64,000 bases of DNA from UBA7672 sp963738625 (GCA_963738625.1 CAVTXH010000020.1:434001-498000); one strand, 5' to 3'. Counted from the stretch's first letter, positions 43,174-52,853 are shown. A program made the numbers and translations. The notes: a model not told the origin generated them from the letters alone.

Positions 43174-45282
43174 CTAGACGGCGCCGGCGGAACGCAGCCG
43201 GGCCTTAGGGTGAATTTCGTTCTGCGACATGACGATGGTCTGCGGACGGAACCGCTCGACCAGCGAGCGGACGTAGGGACGCACGGGGCCCGAGGTGAGC
43301 AGCACGGGCGCATCGCCCGCCTGCGCCGCGCGCTCGAAGGCGCCGCGAAGGTCGGAGACGAACTGGTGCAGGCGCGAGGGTTCGAGGGCGAGCTGCCGCT
43401 CTGCGCCATTGCCGATGAGGGCTTCGGCGAAGGCCTGTTCCCAGTTGGGGGAGAGGGCGACGACGGGAAGCGCGCCGCTGGCGTCGAGGTGCGCGTTGCA
43501 CAGCTGGCGGGCGAGACGGGTGCGGACGTGCTCGGTGACGGCGAGGAGGTCGGTGGTGGTGGACGTCGCCTCGGCGATGGCTTCGAGAATGGAGCCGAAG
43601 TCGCGGACCGAGATGCGCTCGCGCAACAGGTTCTGCAGCACGCGCTGGATGCCGGAGACGGTGATCTGCGCGGGTGTGATGTCGCCGACGAGGGCGGACT
43701 GCGCCTTGGGCAAGTCTTCGATCAGCTGCTTCACCGCCGAGAAGGTCAGCAGCTCGGCCATGTTCTCCTTCACCAGCTCGGTGAAGTGGGTGGTGAGCAC
43801 GGTGGCGGCGTCGACGATGGTGTAGCCCTGGAAAGCGGCCTGCTCCCTCTGCGTGTCGTCGATCCAGACGGCGGGAAGCCCGAAGACCGGCTCCAGCACG
43901 CGCTCGCCCTGCATCTGCGGCGCATTGCCGGAGGTGTCCATCGCGAGGTGAAGCTGCGGGCGCAGCTTGCCGCGGCCGGCGACGACTTCCTTGATGAGGA
44001 TGCGGTAGTCTTCCGAGCCGAGCTCGAGATTGTCGATGATGCGCACCTGGGGGACGACGAAGCCGAATTCCGAGGCGATCTGGCGGCGCACCGCCTTGAC
44101 CTGATCGGTGAGCTTGCGGCCCGAGGTTTCGTTGATGAAGCCGAGCAGGCCGAAGCCGAGTTCGATCTTGATGTCGTCGACGACGAGCGATTCCTGGATC
44201 GGCGGTTCGGCGATGGGCTTCTTGCGGGCGGCGTCGGCCTTTTCGCGCTCGACGGCTTCGGCGCGGAGGCGCTGTCCACGGAAGGCGCGGAAAGCGGCGT
44301 AGCCCGCTGCGCCCGCCAGCAGCGCGAACGGGAGGATCGGCATGCCGGGCAGGAGGCCGGTGAAGGCGGCGGCGCCGGCGGCCATGGCGAGGCCTTCGGG
44401 CTTGGCGAAAAGCTGGTTGCCGATGGCGACGTCGGCCGCGCCTTCGACGCCGGCCTTCGAGACGAGCATGCCGGCCGCGATCGAGACGACGAGGGCGGGG
44501 ATCTGTGTGACGATGCCGTCCCCGACGGTCAGCAGCGTGTAGGAGTTGGCGGCTTCCTCGAAGGGAAGGCCTTCCTGGGCGACGCCGATGATCATGCCGC
44601 CGATGACGTTGATCATGGTGATGAGGATGCCGGCCATGGCGTCGCCGCGCACGAATTTCGAGGCGCCGTCCATCGCGCCGTAGAAGTTGCTTTCGCCTTC
44701 GAGTTCCTTGCGGCGACGGCGGGCTTCGTCTTCGTTGATCATGCCGGCGCTGAGATCGGCGTCGATCGCCATCTGCTTGCCGGGCATGGCGTCGAGGGTG
44801 AAGCGGGCGGCGACTTCGGCGATGCGGCCCGAGCCCTTGGTGATGACCACGAAGTTGACGATCACCAGGATGATGAAGACGACGACGCCGATGACGAAGT
44901 TGCCCTGCATGACGAAGCCGCCGAAGGCCTGGATGATGTTGCCGGCCGCGTCGGGCCCCTGGTGGCCGTGGGCGAGGATGAGGCGCGTGGTGGCGATGTT
45001 GAGCGCGAGGCGCAGCAGCGTCGCGAGCAAGAGCACGGTCGGGAAGGCGGAGAATTCCAGCGGCTTGCGGATCAGCAGCGCCGTCATCAGGATGAGGACG
45101 GAGAGGGTGATCGAGATCGCCAGCAGGAAATCGAGCAGGAAGGCCGGGATCGGGATGATCAGCATGATGACAAGCGCCATCACGCCGACGCCGAGGGCGT
45201 ATTCGCCCCGCGCCAATTGCTTGGTCAGCGAGTTCCAGTCGAACCCGCCGCCTAAGCTCGGAATTGCTGCTGCTTGCGCCAT
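43174..45282 (-). CDS. flhA: Flagellar export gate protein FlhA
   Basis: 702 residues, usual size. Eight membrane helices in the first half (including IPIPAFLLDFLLAISITLS), the cytoplasmic FHIPEP-region loop with GSGRIAEVAARFTLDAMPGK and ADLSAGMINEDEARRRR, and a cytosolic C-terminal domain with ADSB-type export-chaperone sites. It forms the nonameric export gate ring. First gene of flhA-flhF-flhG. Confidence 0.96.
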   Translation of the reverse strand: MAQAAAIPSLGGGFDWNSLTKQLARGEYALGVGVMALVIMLIIPIPAFLLDFLLAISITLSVLILMTALLIRKPLEFSAFPTVLLLATLLRLALNIATTRLILAHGHQGPDAAGNIIQAFGGFVMQGNFVIGVVVFIILVIVNFVVITKGSGRIAEVAARFTLDAMPGKQMAIDADLSAGMINEDEARRRRKELEGESNFYGAMDGASKFVRGDAMAGILITMINVIGGMIIGVAQEGLPFEEAANSYTLLTVGDGIVTQIPALVVSIAAGMLVSKAGVEGAADVAIGNQLFAKPEGLAMAAGAAAFTGLLPGMPILPFALLAGAAGYAAFRAFRGQRLRAEAVEREKADAARKKPIAEPPIQESLVVDDIKIELGFGLLGFINETSGRKLTDQVKAVRRQIASEFGFVVPQVRIIDNLELGSEDYRILIKEVVAGRGKLRPQLHLAMDTSGNAPQMQGERVLEPVFGLPAVWIDDTQREQAAFQGYTIVDAATVLTTHFTELVKENMAELLTFSAVKQLIEDLPKAQSALVGDITPAQITVSGIQRVLQNLLRERISVRDFGSILEAIAEATSTTTDLLAVTEHVRTRLARQLCNAHLDASGALPVVALSPNWEQAFAEALIGNGAERQLALEPSRLHQFVSDLRGAFERAAQAGDAPVLLTSGPVRPYVRSLVERFRPQTIVMSQNEIHPKARLRSAGAV

Positions 45283-45311
45283 TAGTTGAGCCGCACTCCT
45301 GCTAGAATCTG

Positions 45312-45486
45312 CGCGGAGCAGACCCCCTCCCGCATCGCGATCGCGATGAAGGCGGTTGTCGTCTCCCTCCCCCTTTCAGGGGGAGGAGAAGCTCCGGGCG
45401 CGCTGCATACTCCTCCCCCGGAAAGGGGGAGGGACGCGAGCGAGGTGGTCGCAGCACGTGCGATGTGGGAGGGGGTCCGCTCCGCG
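45312..45486. repeat. Long imperfect inverted repeat between flhA and flbD
   Basis: The outer arms 45312-45338 and 45460-45486 match at 25 of 27 positions (CGCGGAGC...CATCGC). Inside lies a second hairpin of C-rich and G-rich blocks (CTCCCTCCCCCTTTC / GAAAGGGGGAGGGA). The element is 175 bp, has no ORF, and looks like a REP/MITE-type intergenic repeat. Confidence 0.75.
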
Positions 45487-45511
45487 GGGACTGGAAGATG
45501 CTCCAACATGA

Positions 45512-46885
45512 TCACCCAGCCGCCCGGGTTTCGCCGGGTGCGGCAATGGAGACGCCGGCATCCTGGTAGGCGCGCAGCTTGTTGCGCAGCGTGCGGATCG
45601 AGATGCCGAGAATGTTGGCGGCGTGCGTGCGGTTGCCGAGGCAATGGTCGAGCGTGTTGAGGATCAGGTCCTGCTCGACTTCGGCGACGGTCTGGCCGAC
45701 GCGCATGCTTGCGCCCTTGATGGCGGCGTCGGCGGCGTTGACGGCGCGCTCGGCGGCGGCGTCCAGCGTGTTGACCGGAACGGGACGGCCATCGGGCGTG
45801 CGCAGGTCGTCGACCGAGATTTCCTCGCCGCGCGCCAGGATCACGGCGCGGTGCATGGCGTTCTCGAGCTCGCGGACATTGCCGTTCCACGCGGCGGATT
45901 GCACGCGCTCGCGGGCGCCTTCCGACAGGCGGCGCACGGCGATGCCGTTGGCGGTCGCGTATTTGTCGATGAAGTACGCGGCGAGCGCGATGACGTCGCG
46001 GGGGCGTTCCCTGAGCGGGGGAATGTGCAGGTTCATCACGTTGAGGCGATAGAGCAGATCCTCGCGGAATTCCCCGCGCAGCACCGCTTCCTGCAGGATG
46101 CGGTTGGACGTGGCGATGATGCGGATGTCCACCGGGATGGGCTTGCCGCCGCCAACGCGGTCGATCACACGCTCCTGGATGGCGCGCAGCAGCTTGGCCT
46201 GCAGGCGGACGTCCATCTCGGAAATCTCGTCCAGCAGCAGCGTGCCGCCATGGGCTTCCTCGAACTTGCCGATGCGGCGCGCGACGGCGCCGGTGAAGGC
46301 GCCCTTCTCGTGACCGAACAGCTCGCTTTCAAGGAGGTTCTCAGGGATCGCGGCGCAGTTGAGGGAGATGAACGGCTTGTCGGCGCGGCGCGATTTCTTG
46401 TGGACGTAGCGCGCCATCACTTCCTTGCCGACGCCGCTTTCGCCGGTGATGAGGACCGAGGCGTCCGACGGGGCGATCTGGTCGGCCAGATTCCGGATCT
46501 CGATCATCACGGCGTCGAACGCGATCATCGGGCGGTCGTCGTCGGCGACGGCGGCCAGCACCGCGGCGATCAGCTCGGGGTCCGGCGGCAGCGGAATGAA
46601 CTCACGCGCGCCGGCGCGGATGGCGTTGGCGGCGGTGTTGGCGTCGGTCGATACGCCGCAGGCGACGACGGGCGCGACGATGCGTTCCTGCTTCATCGCG
46701 GCGACGAGCGCGGAAATATCCTCGTGAACATCGATCATGACGATGTCCGCGCCCTTGCCGGTGCGCAGCAGCTCCATAGCGGCCGCCGCATCGGGCGCGT
46801 GCAGCACTTTTGCGCCCTTGTCGAACGCCATCTTGGTGGCGGCCGAGAGCTGGCCTGCGAGATTGCCGACGATCAGAACGCGCAT
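45512..46885 (-). CDS. flbD: Sigma-54-dependent flagellar activator FlbD
   Basis: 457 residues. Divergent receiver domain with Asp52 (MIDVHEDIS), AAA+ domain with GESGVGKE (148-155) and the sigma-54 contact loop GAFTGA (195-200), and a C-terminal Fis-type helix-turn-helix (RTHAANILGISIRTLRNKLRAY). It is last in the fliF operon, as in Caulobacter. It should switch on the sigma-54 promoters seen upstream of fliK and flgK. Confidence 0.95.
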   Translation of the reverse strand: MRVLIVGNLAGQLSAATKMAFDKGAKVLHAPDAAAAMELLRTGKGADIVMIDVHEDISALVAAMKQERIVAPVVACGVSTDANTAANAIRAGAREFIPLPPDPELIAAVLAAVADDDRPMIAFDAVMIEIRNLADQIAPSDASVLITGESGVGKEVMARYVHKKSRRADKPFISLNCAAIPENLLESELFGHEKGAFTGAVARRIGKFEEAHGGTLLLDEISEMDVRLQAKLLRAIQERVIDRVGGGKPIPVDIRIIATSNRILQEAVLRGEFREDLLYRLNVMNLHIPPLRERPRDVIALAAYFIDKYATANGIAVRRLSEGARERVQSAAWNGNVRELENAMHRAVILARGEEISVDDLRTPDGRPVPVNTLDAAAERAVNAADAAIKGASMRVGQTVAEVEQDLILNTLDHCLGNRTHAANILGISIRTLRNKLRAYQDAGVSIAAPGETRAAG

Positions 46886-46898
46886 GGGCTTATGTCTC

Positions 46899-47252
46899 CT
46901 AGGCGTCCGAATTCTTGATGATCTCGGTCATCGTCACGCCCAGCCGGTCGTCGACGACAACGACCTCTCCACGGGCGACGAGACGCGAGTTGACATAGAT
47001 GTCGATCGCTTCGCCGACACGGCGATCGAGTTCGAGCACGGAGCCCGGCCCGAGTTCGAGCAGGGCCGCCACTTCCATGGTCGTGCGGCCGATGACGGCC
47101 TGGACGGAAACCGGAACGTCGAACACGGGCTTTAGGTCGGCGGCGATCCGCTCACGCTGGTCCTCGTTGGTGTGCTCGGCCGCGGAGCTGCGAGACTGCA
47201 CGGGCGTGCCGCCCTGCGCGAGATCCGGAAGATTGAGATCGCTGGAGCTCAT
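46899..47252 (-). CDS. fliN: Flagellar switch protein FliN
   Basis: 117 residues with the SpoA/SURF1-type domain: VPVSVQAVIGRTTMEVAALLELGPGSVLELDR and IYVNSRLVARGEVVVVDDRLGVTMTEI. Forms the cytoplasmic C-ring with FliM and FliG. It lies between fliH and flbD, 10 bp after fliH. Confidence 0.95.
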   Translation of the reverse strand: MSSSDLNLPDLAQGGTPVQSRSSAAEHTNEDQRERIAADLKPVFDVPVSVQAVIGRTTMEVAALLELGPGSVLELDRRVGEAIDIYVNSRLVARGEVVVVDDRLGVTMTEIIKNSDA

Positions 47253-47261
47253 GTTGATTTC

Positions 47262-47897
47262 CTACGCGGCGGAGAACAGTTCGAGTTGCGGTTCGACAGG
47301 GTCTTGCAGACGAGAGTCGACGACGGCGTCGATCGCGGCTTCGACTTGTTCGCGGCTGAAGCCGGCCGAGCCTTCGACCCACTCGACGCGCCAGTCGCCG
47401 GGCTTGGCGGCCGGATCGGCGATGAAGGTCATGGTCACGGGGCGGCCCGCGCGGCGGAGCTGCTCCATGCGGCGCTCGACTTCCGGGATGGACTCCGGGG
47501 CGAGCGAGACCGTAATGACGGGGTTGTTCTTGAGCAGCCGGATCGCTTCGGCGATCGCCGCGGCGGCGGTTTCGGCGCCGGCCTTGTCCAGCGCTTCGCC
47601 GGCGATCTTCTTTGCGGCGATCAGCGCAAGCTCGGCCGCCTCGCGGCGCAGCGTGTCGGCGAGCTGGGCGAGCTGGGCCGAGACGGGCGAGAGGTGGGCG
47701 ACGATCCGGTCGACGGAGGCGAAACCGCGTACTTCCGCGGCCTGGCGGGCCCGCGCCTCGCCATCGGCCAGCGCCTTGGCGGCGAGCTGGTCGGCTTCTT
47801 CGCGCGAGAAGAACTTGCGCTGCGGACCGCCGACGACATCGCCATTGGGCGTGAATTCGGTTTCGAATGCGAAGGGGGTTGCTGCGGACTGGGTCAT
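47262..47897 (-). CDS. fliH: Flagellar export regulator FliH (FlbE in Caulobacter)
   Basis: 211 residues: N-terminal SREEADQLAAKALADG region, helical middle part and the C-terminal FliH-like domain (NNPVITVSLAPESIPEVERRM, EWVEGSAGFSREQVEAAIDAVV). FliH inhibits and escorts FliI to the C-ring. Position (between fliG and fliN) matches Caulobacter flbE; sequence similarity to E. coli FliH is weak. Confidence 0.8.
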   Translation of the reverse strand: MTQSAATPFAFETEFTPNGDVVGGPQRKFFSREEADQLAAKALADGEARARQAAEVRGFASVDRIVAHLSPVSAQLAQLADTLRREAAELALIAAKKIAGEALDKAGAETAAAAIAEAIRLLKNNPVITVSLAPESIPEVERRMEQLRRAGRPVTMTFIADPAAKPGDWRVEWVEGSAGFSREQVEAAIDAVVDSRLQDPVEPQLELFSAA

Positions 47898-49045
47898 CAG
47901 TAGATCAACTCATCCTGCCCGGCGCCGTCGGCGAGCATGATCTCGCCGCGGTCGGCGAGGGCTTTCGCGACGGTGACCACTTCCTGCTGCGCCGTCTCGA
48001 CATCCTTCAGCTTGACCGGTCCCATGGACGACATGTCCTCGCGCATGATCTTGGCGGCGCGTTCCGACATGTTCGACATGAAGAGGTTTCGCATGTCGTC
48101 GTTCGCGCCCTTGAGGGCCAGCGCCAGTTTCTCTTTGTCGACCGAGCGCAGAAGCGTCTGCACGCCGCCCGGGTCGAGCTTGAAGAGATCTTCGAACACG
48201 AACATCAGCGAGCGGATCTTGTCGGCCGCGTCCTTGTTGCGGTCTTCCAGCAGCGACATGAACCTGCCTTCGGTCTGCCGGTCGAAATTATTGAAGATGG
48301 CCGCCATCTGCTCGTGGCTGTCGCGCTTGGTGGTGCGCGCGAGGTTGGTCATGAACTCGACGCGCAGCGTCGATTCGATCTTTTCCAGGATGTCGCGCTG
48401 CACCGGCTCCATGCGCAGCATGCGCTGGATGCATTCGAGCGCGAAATCGGGGGGCAGGGCGGTGAGCACGCGCGCGGCGTGCTCGGTGCGGATCTTGGAG
48501 AGCACGACCGATACGGTCTGCGGGTATTCGTTCTTGAGATAGTTGGCCAGCACCTGTTCGTTCACGTTGGCGAGCTTGTCCCACATCGTGCGGCCGGCGG
48601 GGCCGCGCAGTTCTTCCATCAGCGCCTCGACCTTCTCGCCGGGCAGGAACTGCATCAACAGGCGGTGCGTCTGCTCGTACGAACCCGTCACCGAGCCTGA
48701 GCCCGACATCCGGTTGACGAAATCCTTGATCAGGAACTCGACCATCTCGGCCTTGACCGGGCCGAGGTTCGACATGGCCGATGAAATCTCGCGCAGTTCC
48801 TCGTCGTCGAGCCGGTCCCAGACCGGCTTCGCTTCCTCGCCCATGGCGAGCAGAAGGATGGCGGCTTTCTCAGAGCCGTGCAGGTCGCTGATGGCCTGCA
48901 TCGTCTCCTGGATGCGGCGCGTGGTGTCGGCATACGGATCGTTCGGGTTGTATTGCGGCGGCGCCGGCGCGGCAGGCCGTCCAGGCGCGGCTCCTTGCGC
49001 GCCGGTCTGCTGCTGTGGTGCTGCGAGGGCGGCCTGCTGGCTCAA
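47897..49045 (-). CDS. fliG: Flagellar motor switch protein FliG
   Basis: 382 residues. Three-domain FliG: N-terminal (GSEKAAILLLAMGEE), middle (about 175-270, with the EHAARVLTALP segment) and a C-terminal domain (SLMFVFEDLFKLDPGGVQTLLRSVDKEKLALALKGA) holding the charged torque residues that face the stator. It contacts FliF above and FliM below. Overlaps fliF by four bases and shares one base with fliH. Confidence 0.96.
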   Translation of the reverse strand: MSQQAALAAPQQQTGAQGAAPGRPAAPAPPQYNPNDPYADTTRRIQETMQAISDLHGSEKAAILLLAMGEEAKPVWDRLDDEELREISSAMSNLGPVKAEMVEFLIKDFVNRMSGSGSVTGSYEQTHRLLMQFLPGEKVEALMEELRGPAGRTMWDKLANVNEQVLANYLKNEYPQTVSVVLSKIRTEHAARVLTALPPDFALECIQRMLRMEPVQRDILEKIESTLRVEFMTNLARTTKRDSHEQMAAIFNNFDRQTEGRFMSLLEDRNKDAADKIRSLMFVFEDLFKLDPGGVQTLLRSVDKEKLALALKGANDDMRNLFMSNMSERAAKIMREDMSSMGPVKLKDVETAQQEVVTVAKALADRGEIMLADGAGQDELIY

Positions 49046-50823
49046 GCGGCGCGCTCCGAGGGTTCTTCAGCCAGCCACGACCGGATGATCGCGAGGGATT
49101 CATCCGGGTGGGACTGCACTACCTCGGAAATCTTCTTGATCGAGGAGGCCTTCACCTGGCCGTTGATGCGCGCGACGTCGATGCCGGCGTCGAGACGCTC
49201 TGGCGTCGGAATGTCGAATGAGACGGACCTGCCGTCGGGAATGGTCACCGAGCGGTAGGGGTCTCCGCCGCCCTCTCCGATCGCCCCAGGGGTTGATGGA
49301 TTGGCGCCCCCGCCGGCTGCCTGAAAGGCGGCGATGGCGCGGGCGCGCTTGGCGCCCTTGAGCGCGGCGATTTCCGGCGGAAGGTTGTCGGGCTCGGGCT
49401 TCGAGAACAGGCCGCCGATCAGCGGGCGAAGCACGAAGAACACCAGCGCGAGGGCTGTGATCAGCAGCGCGCCGATCTCGGCGCCCCTCACGATGTCGAA
49501 CTTGTCGAACTCGAACGGTCCGGGCGCGGCGACGTCGTCCATGGACGTGTCGGGCCGCGCGAAGGCCGCGCTTTCGATGGTGACCATGTCGCCGCGCTCT
49601 TCGCTGAAGCCGACGGCGGACTTCACGAGGGCAGTGATGCGCGCGAGTTCCTCCGGCGGACGCTCCTGATAGGTGGCGGGAGCGCCCTCGGCGCCGGGCA
49701 CGCGCATATGATCGATCGCCACGGCGACAGACAGGCGCTGGACGCGGCCGCCTTCGACCACTTCGGTGCGGACGCTCTTGGAAATCTCGTAGTTGACCGT
49801 CTCGCTGGTCTGGTTGTTCGAGCTCTGGTTCTTGGGCAGCACGCCCTGCGTCGGCGGCGCGGCGCCGGTCGGCACGTTGTTGGCGACGGTGGTTTCATCG
49901 CCCGGCGCGGTCTCCGCGGTGCTGGCGATGCCTTCCGTCGTCTGGGACGAGCGCACCACGCGGCTGTCGGGATCGTACTTTTCCGAGCTTTCGGTGACCT
50001 TGTTGAAGTCGACGTCGAGGTTGACGGTCACTTTCGCAGCGCCGGGGCCGGCAATATTCTCGATCACCTCGAGAACCTTCTTACGATAGCTGTCTTCGAG
50101 CGAGGCTTTGCGTTCGTCGACCGCCGCGCCGCCAATGCCGCCGGCGGCGCTTTCGGCGCCGGCGGCCCAGGTGCGGCCCTGCGTGTCGGCGACGGTGACG
50201 GCGCCCAGTTCGAGGCCAGGCACGCTGGAGGCGACGAGATTGCGGATGGCGCGCACCTTTTCCGACGTCATCGTGTTGCCGGTGACGTTGAGGACGACCG
50301 AGGCTTTGGGCTTCTCCTGGTCGCGCGTGAACAGCGGGCGATCCGGAATGGAAAGATGGACCTGCGCCGCCTTCACCATGTCGAGCGAGCCGATGGTGCG
50401 CTCCAGCTCGCCCTCGAGGGCGCGGACCTTCTTGATGTTCTGGACGAACTGGGTCTCGCCCAGCGCGTCAGTCTTGTCGAAGATCTCCCAGCCGACCGAG
50501 CCGCGCGTCGGCAGTCCTTGTTCGGACAGCATCATGCGGGCTTCATCGACCTTGGAGCGGTCGACGAAGATAGCCGAACCGCCGCCTTCGAGGGTGTATT
50601 TGACGTTCGCAGTGTCGAGCTTGCCGGCGATCTCGGCTGCTTCCTCGAGGTCGAGGCCGGAGAAGAGCAGGGCGTTGCCGGCGGCTTCTCCGCGCAACAT
50701 GATCACGCCCAGGCCGCCGCCCACGAGCGCTACTACCGCAAGCGCCGCGGCGATGCGCATGCGCCCCGACCGCGCCAGGTTGGCGATCAGGTTGTTGCTG
50801 TCTTCTGGAGCTGGATCAGCCAT
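49042..50823 (-). CDS. fliF: Flagellar MS-ring protein FliF
   Basis: 593 residues. Inner-membrane helix at about 22-44, ring-building motifs (VDEARMMLSEQGLPTRG, IGSLDMVKAAQVHLSIPDRPLF), a beta collar with Gly/Thr-rich insertion, a second membrane helix (LLITALALVFFVLRPLIGG), and a C-terminal tail (LAIIRSWLAEEPSERAA) that binds FliG. First gene of the fliF-G-H-N-flbD operon, which has a CtrA-like box about 95-112 bp upstream. Confidence 0.96.
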   Translation of the reverse strand: MADPAPEDSNNLIANLARSGRMRIAAALAVVALVGGGLGVIMLRGEAAGNALLFSGLDLEEAAEIAGKLDTANVKYTLEGGGSAIFVDRSKVDEARMMLSEQGLPTRGSVGWEIFDKTDALGETQFVQNIKKVRALEGELERTIGSLDMVKAAQVHLSIPDRPLFTRDQEKPKASVVLNVTGNTMTSEKVRAIRNLVASSVPGLELGAVTVADTQGRTWAAGAESAAGGIGGAAVDERKASLEDSYRKKVLEVIENIAGPGAAKVTVNLDVDFNKVTESSEKYDPDSRVVRSSQTTEGIASTAETAPGDETTVANNVPTGAAPPTQGVLPKNQSSNNQTSETVNYEISKSVRTEVVEGGRVQRLSVAVAIDHMRVPGAEGAPATYQERPPEELARITALVKSAVGFSEERGDMVTIESAAFARPDTSMDDVAAPGPFEFDKFDIVRGAEIGALLITALALVFFVLRPLIGGLFSKPEPDNLPPEIAALKGAKRARAIAAFQAAGGGANPSTPGAIGEGGGDPYRSVTIPDGRSVSFDIPTPERLDAGIDVARINGQVKASSIKKISEVVQSHPDESLAIIRSWLAEEPSERAA

Positions 50824-50916
50824 CGACGCCCGGAAAAAACTGCCTGTCGCCCGATTTGCGACTAGGCAGGAATTTCCGGGTGCACGGTAAACGGCGCATT
50901 AAGGAGCCGCACCGAT

Positions 50917-50935
50917 ATGGTTAGCGAATTCTTAA
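50917..50935 (-). promoter_or_regulatory. CtrA-like box upstream of fliF
   Basis: On the minus strand TTAA, seven bases, CTAACCAT: one mismatch from TTAA-N7-TTAAC, with the CtrA-type CAT extension. The fliF operon is a direct CtrA target in Caulobacter. Confidence 0.7.
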
Positions 50936-50986
50936 GGCCCTTGCCTTCCGCGCCGCCCTATCCGATCCCCGGAGCGGCGCTTCAGC

Positions 50987-51256
50987 TCAGCGATAGTTCT
51001 GCAGACGCGTGGTGCGCAGGCCTTTGACGCCGTGGCGCTCGTAGAGGCGCTCCCAGCCGCCGAATTCCTCTTTGGTGATCTCGTAGCGGCGGCACGCGTC
51101 GTCCTCGGTGAGAAGACCACCGCGAACGGCCGCGACCACTTCCGCCTTGCGGCGCGTGACCCAGCGCTTGATACCCGGAGCGGGGAGGTCCGCGAGGGTT
51201 ATGTTGCGTCCGTCGGGTCCGATGACGGCCGCGCTTGTCGCGCTTTGGCTCAGCAT
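50987..51256 (-). CDS. sciP: SciP-type small CtrA inhibitor (DUF1153)
   Basis: 89 residues, one helix-turn-helix domain (IKRWVTRRKAEVVAAVRGGLL, CRRYEITKEEFGGWERLYERHGVKGL). In Caulobacter SciP binds CtrA and keeps CtrA-dependent genes off in early cells. Here it is located directly upstream of the fliF operon, a CtrA target. Confidence 0.9.
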   Translation of the reverse strand: MLSQSATSAAVIGPDGRNITLADLPAPGIKRWVTRRKAEVVAAVRGGLLTEDDACRRYEITKEEFGGWERLYERHGVKGLRTTRLQNYR

Positions 51257-51424
51257 GGATGACTCCCTTTGCTGCTCAGTACAGAGCGGACACTACGCGG
51301 CGTCTTTTAAGGTCACGCGGATTTGGAGCGGCGGCTTTGCGGGAAAACTTGATGAAATGGATCAGGATCCGGAAGCCGTACGCGAACGCTTGAGCGCACG
51401 GTGTGCCGGAATGATGCGAAACGC

Positions 51425-51459
51425 GAGCAGGGACCAGCGGCGAACCCCAATCCCTGCTC
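51425..51459. repeat. Inverted repeat downstream of flgE
   Basis: GAGCAGGGA / TCCCTGCTC, nine base pairs with a 17-base loop, about 27-60 bp past the flgE stop. No T-run; possibly a weak terminator. Confidence 0.4.
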
Positions 51460-51485
51460 ACGGAACGCTACTCCTTACTCTAAAC

Positions 51486-52853
51486 CTAACGTTTCAGCCG
51501 GATCAGCTCGTCCAGCATTTCGTCGGCCGTCGTGATGATTTTCGACGAGGCCGAATAGGCGCGCTGGGTCATGATCAGGTTGGAGAATTCTTCGGCGAGA
51601 TCGACCGTCGAACTTTCCAGGGCGCGTGACTTGATGCCGCCGGCGCCGGCGACGCCGGCGCCGCGCATGGAAAGCGCGCCGGCGCCCGGCCCGAGGCGAT
51701 AGACGCCGCCATGCTCGGGCACGAGGCCGTCGACGTTGCCGAAGGTGGCGAGCGGGATCTGGTAGATCCTGCGCGTCAGGCCGTTGGTGAAGATCGCGGT
51801 GACGAAGCCGTCATCATCGACGTCGACCGAAGCCAGCGAGCCGAATGGCGTTCCGTCGATCTGGCTGGTGCCGAGCGCCGAGGGGCTGTCGTAGTTGGTG
51901 AGACCGCCGGGCGATCCCGGCCCGCCGATGTCGAGCGTGATGGCCTGCGTGGCGAGGCCAAGCGTCGGGCCCCATTGCGGCGCGCCGGCGGTGCCGTTCT
52001 GGTTGATGGTCAGCGTCGTCGGCAGCGTCGAGCTCAACGTGTCGATCTGCCCGAACGGGGTGAAGCGCACGATGCCGGAAGCGAGCTGGCCGTTGATCAG
52101 CGCGGCGGTTGGCACGACTTCGCCTGCGGGCAGGTGAACCTCTGTGTACCAGGCGTTGGGGCCCTGCTTCAGGAACGAGACGTTGAGCGTGTGGAGGCCG
52201 CCCTGGCTGTCATAGACCTGGATCGGGATCTGGAAGTCCGGCGTCACCGCCCCCGAGGCCATGTTGAACGCGGCGTTGTCCGCGTCGTAGGTCGCCGCCG
52301 ACGGGGAGACCGCCTGCGAGGATTGCAGGTTGGCCGACAGCGCAAGGCGCGCCGTCGCTTCCGCGCCGCCAGCGATGCCGGACACCCGGATCGGCTCGAG
52401 CGCGTTGAGGTCGGTCGGGTTGGCCGTGACGGCGCCGACGGCGTTCACCGGCCAGCCTTGGAGGAAGTAGCCTGCCGTGTTCTTGAGGAAGCCGTCCGAG
52501 TCGGCGGTGAACTGTCCTGCGCGGCTATAGAAGTAGGGGTCGCGCGAGGTGGCGTCGTCGCTGCGGCCGCGCACGACGAAGAAGCCGTTGCCGTTGACCG
52601 CAAGGTGCGTCGCGACCGAGGAGGCGATGGTCGAACCCTGTTCGCTCATCAGGGGAGCCGATGTCGAGAGCACGCCGCCGGCGTTGTAGGTTGTCTGGCG
52701 GTTCTGCGAGTTCAGCAGCGCGGTGAAGTCGTTGCGCAGCCGCTTGTAGCCAACTGTGTTGACGTTGGAGATGTTGTCCGAGATGGCCGCAAGCGCGCTC
52801 GAGTTGGCGCGCATTCCGGAGGCGCCGGCAAGCATGGCGGAGTTGATACTCAT
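51486..52853 (-). CDS. flgE: Flagellar hook protein FlgE
   Basis: 455 residues. N-terminal axial helix with the rod/hook signature SALAAISDNISNVNTVGYKR, a variable Gly/Thr-rich middle domain, and the C-terminal helix NLIMTQRAYSASSKIITTADEML. GGGAG is eight bases before the ATG. Last gene of fliK-flgD-flgE. The hook is built under the FlgD cap, and FliK sets its length. Confidence 0.95.
   Translation of the reverse strand: MSINSAMLAGASGMRANSSALAAISDNISNVNTVGYKRLRNDFTALLNSQNRQTTYNAGGVLSTSAPLMSEQGSTIASSVATHLAVNGNGFFVVRGRSDDATSRDPYFYSRAGQFTADSDGFLKNTAGYFLQGWPVNAVGAVTANPTDLNALEPIRVSGIAGGAEATARLALSANLQSSQAVSPSAATYDADNAAFNMASGAVTPDFQIPIQVYDSQGGLHTLNVSFLKQGPNAWYTEVHLPAGEVVPTAALINGQLASGIVRFTPFGQIDTLSSTLPTTLTINQNGTAGAPQWGPTLGLATQAITLDIGGPGSPGGLTNYDSPSALGTSQIDGTPFGSLASVDVDDDGFVTAIFTNGLTRRIYQIPLATFGNVDGLVPEHGGVYRLGPGAGALSMRGAGVAGAGGIKSRALESSTVDLAEEFSNLIMTQRAYSASSKIITTADEMLDELIRLKR

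Noticed and set aside
42637..45255. 872-codon open frame on the plus strand opposite flhA and flhF
   Set aside because: It is the antisense of two well-recognised flagellar genes; high GC makes long antisense frames common and no domain is visible in it.
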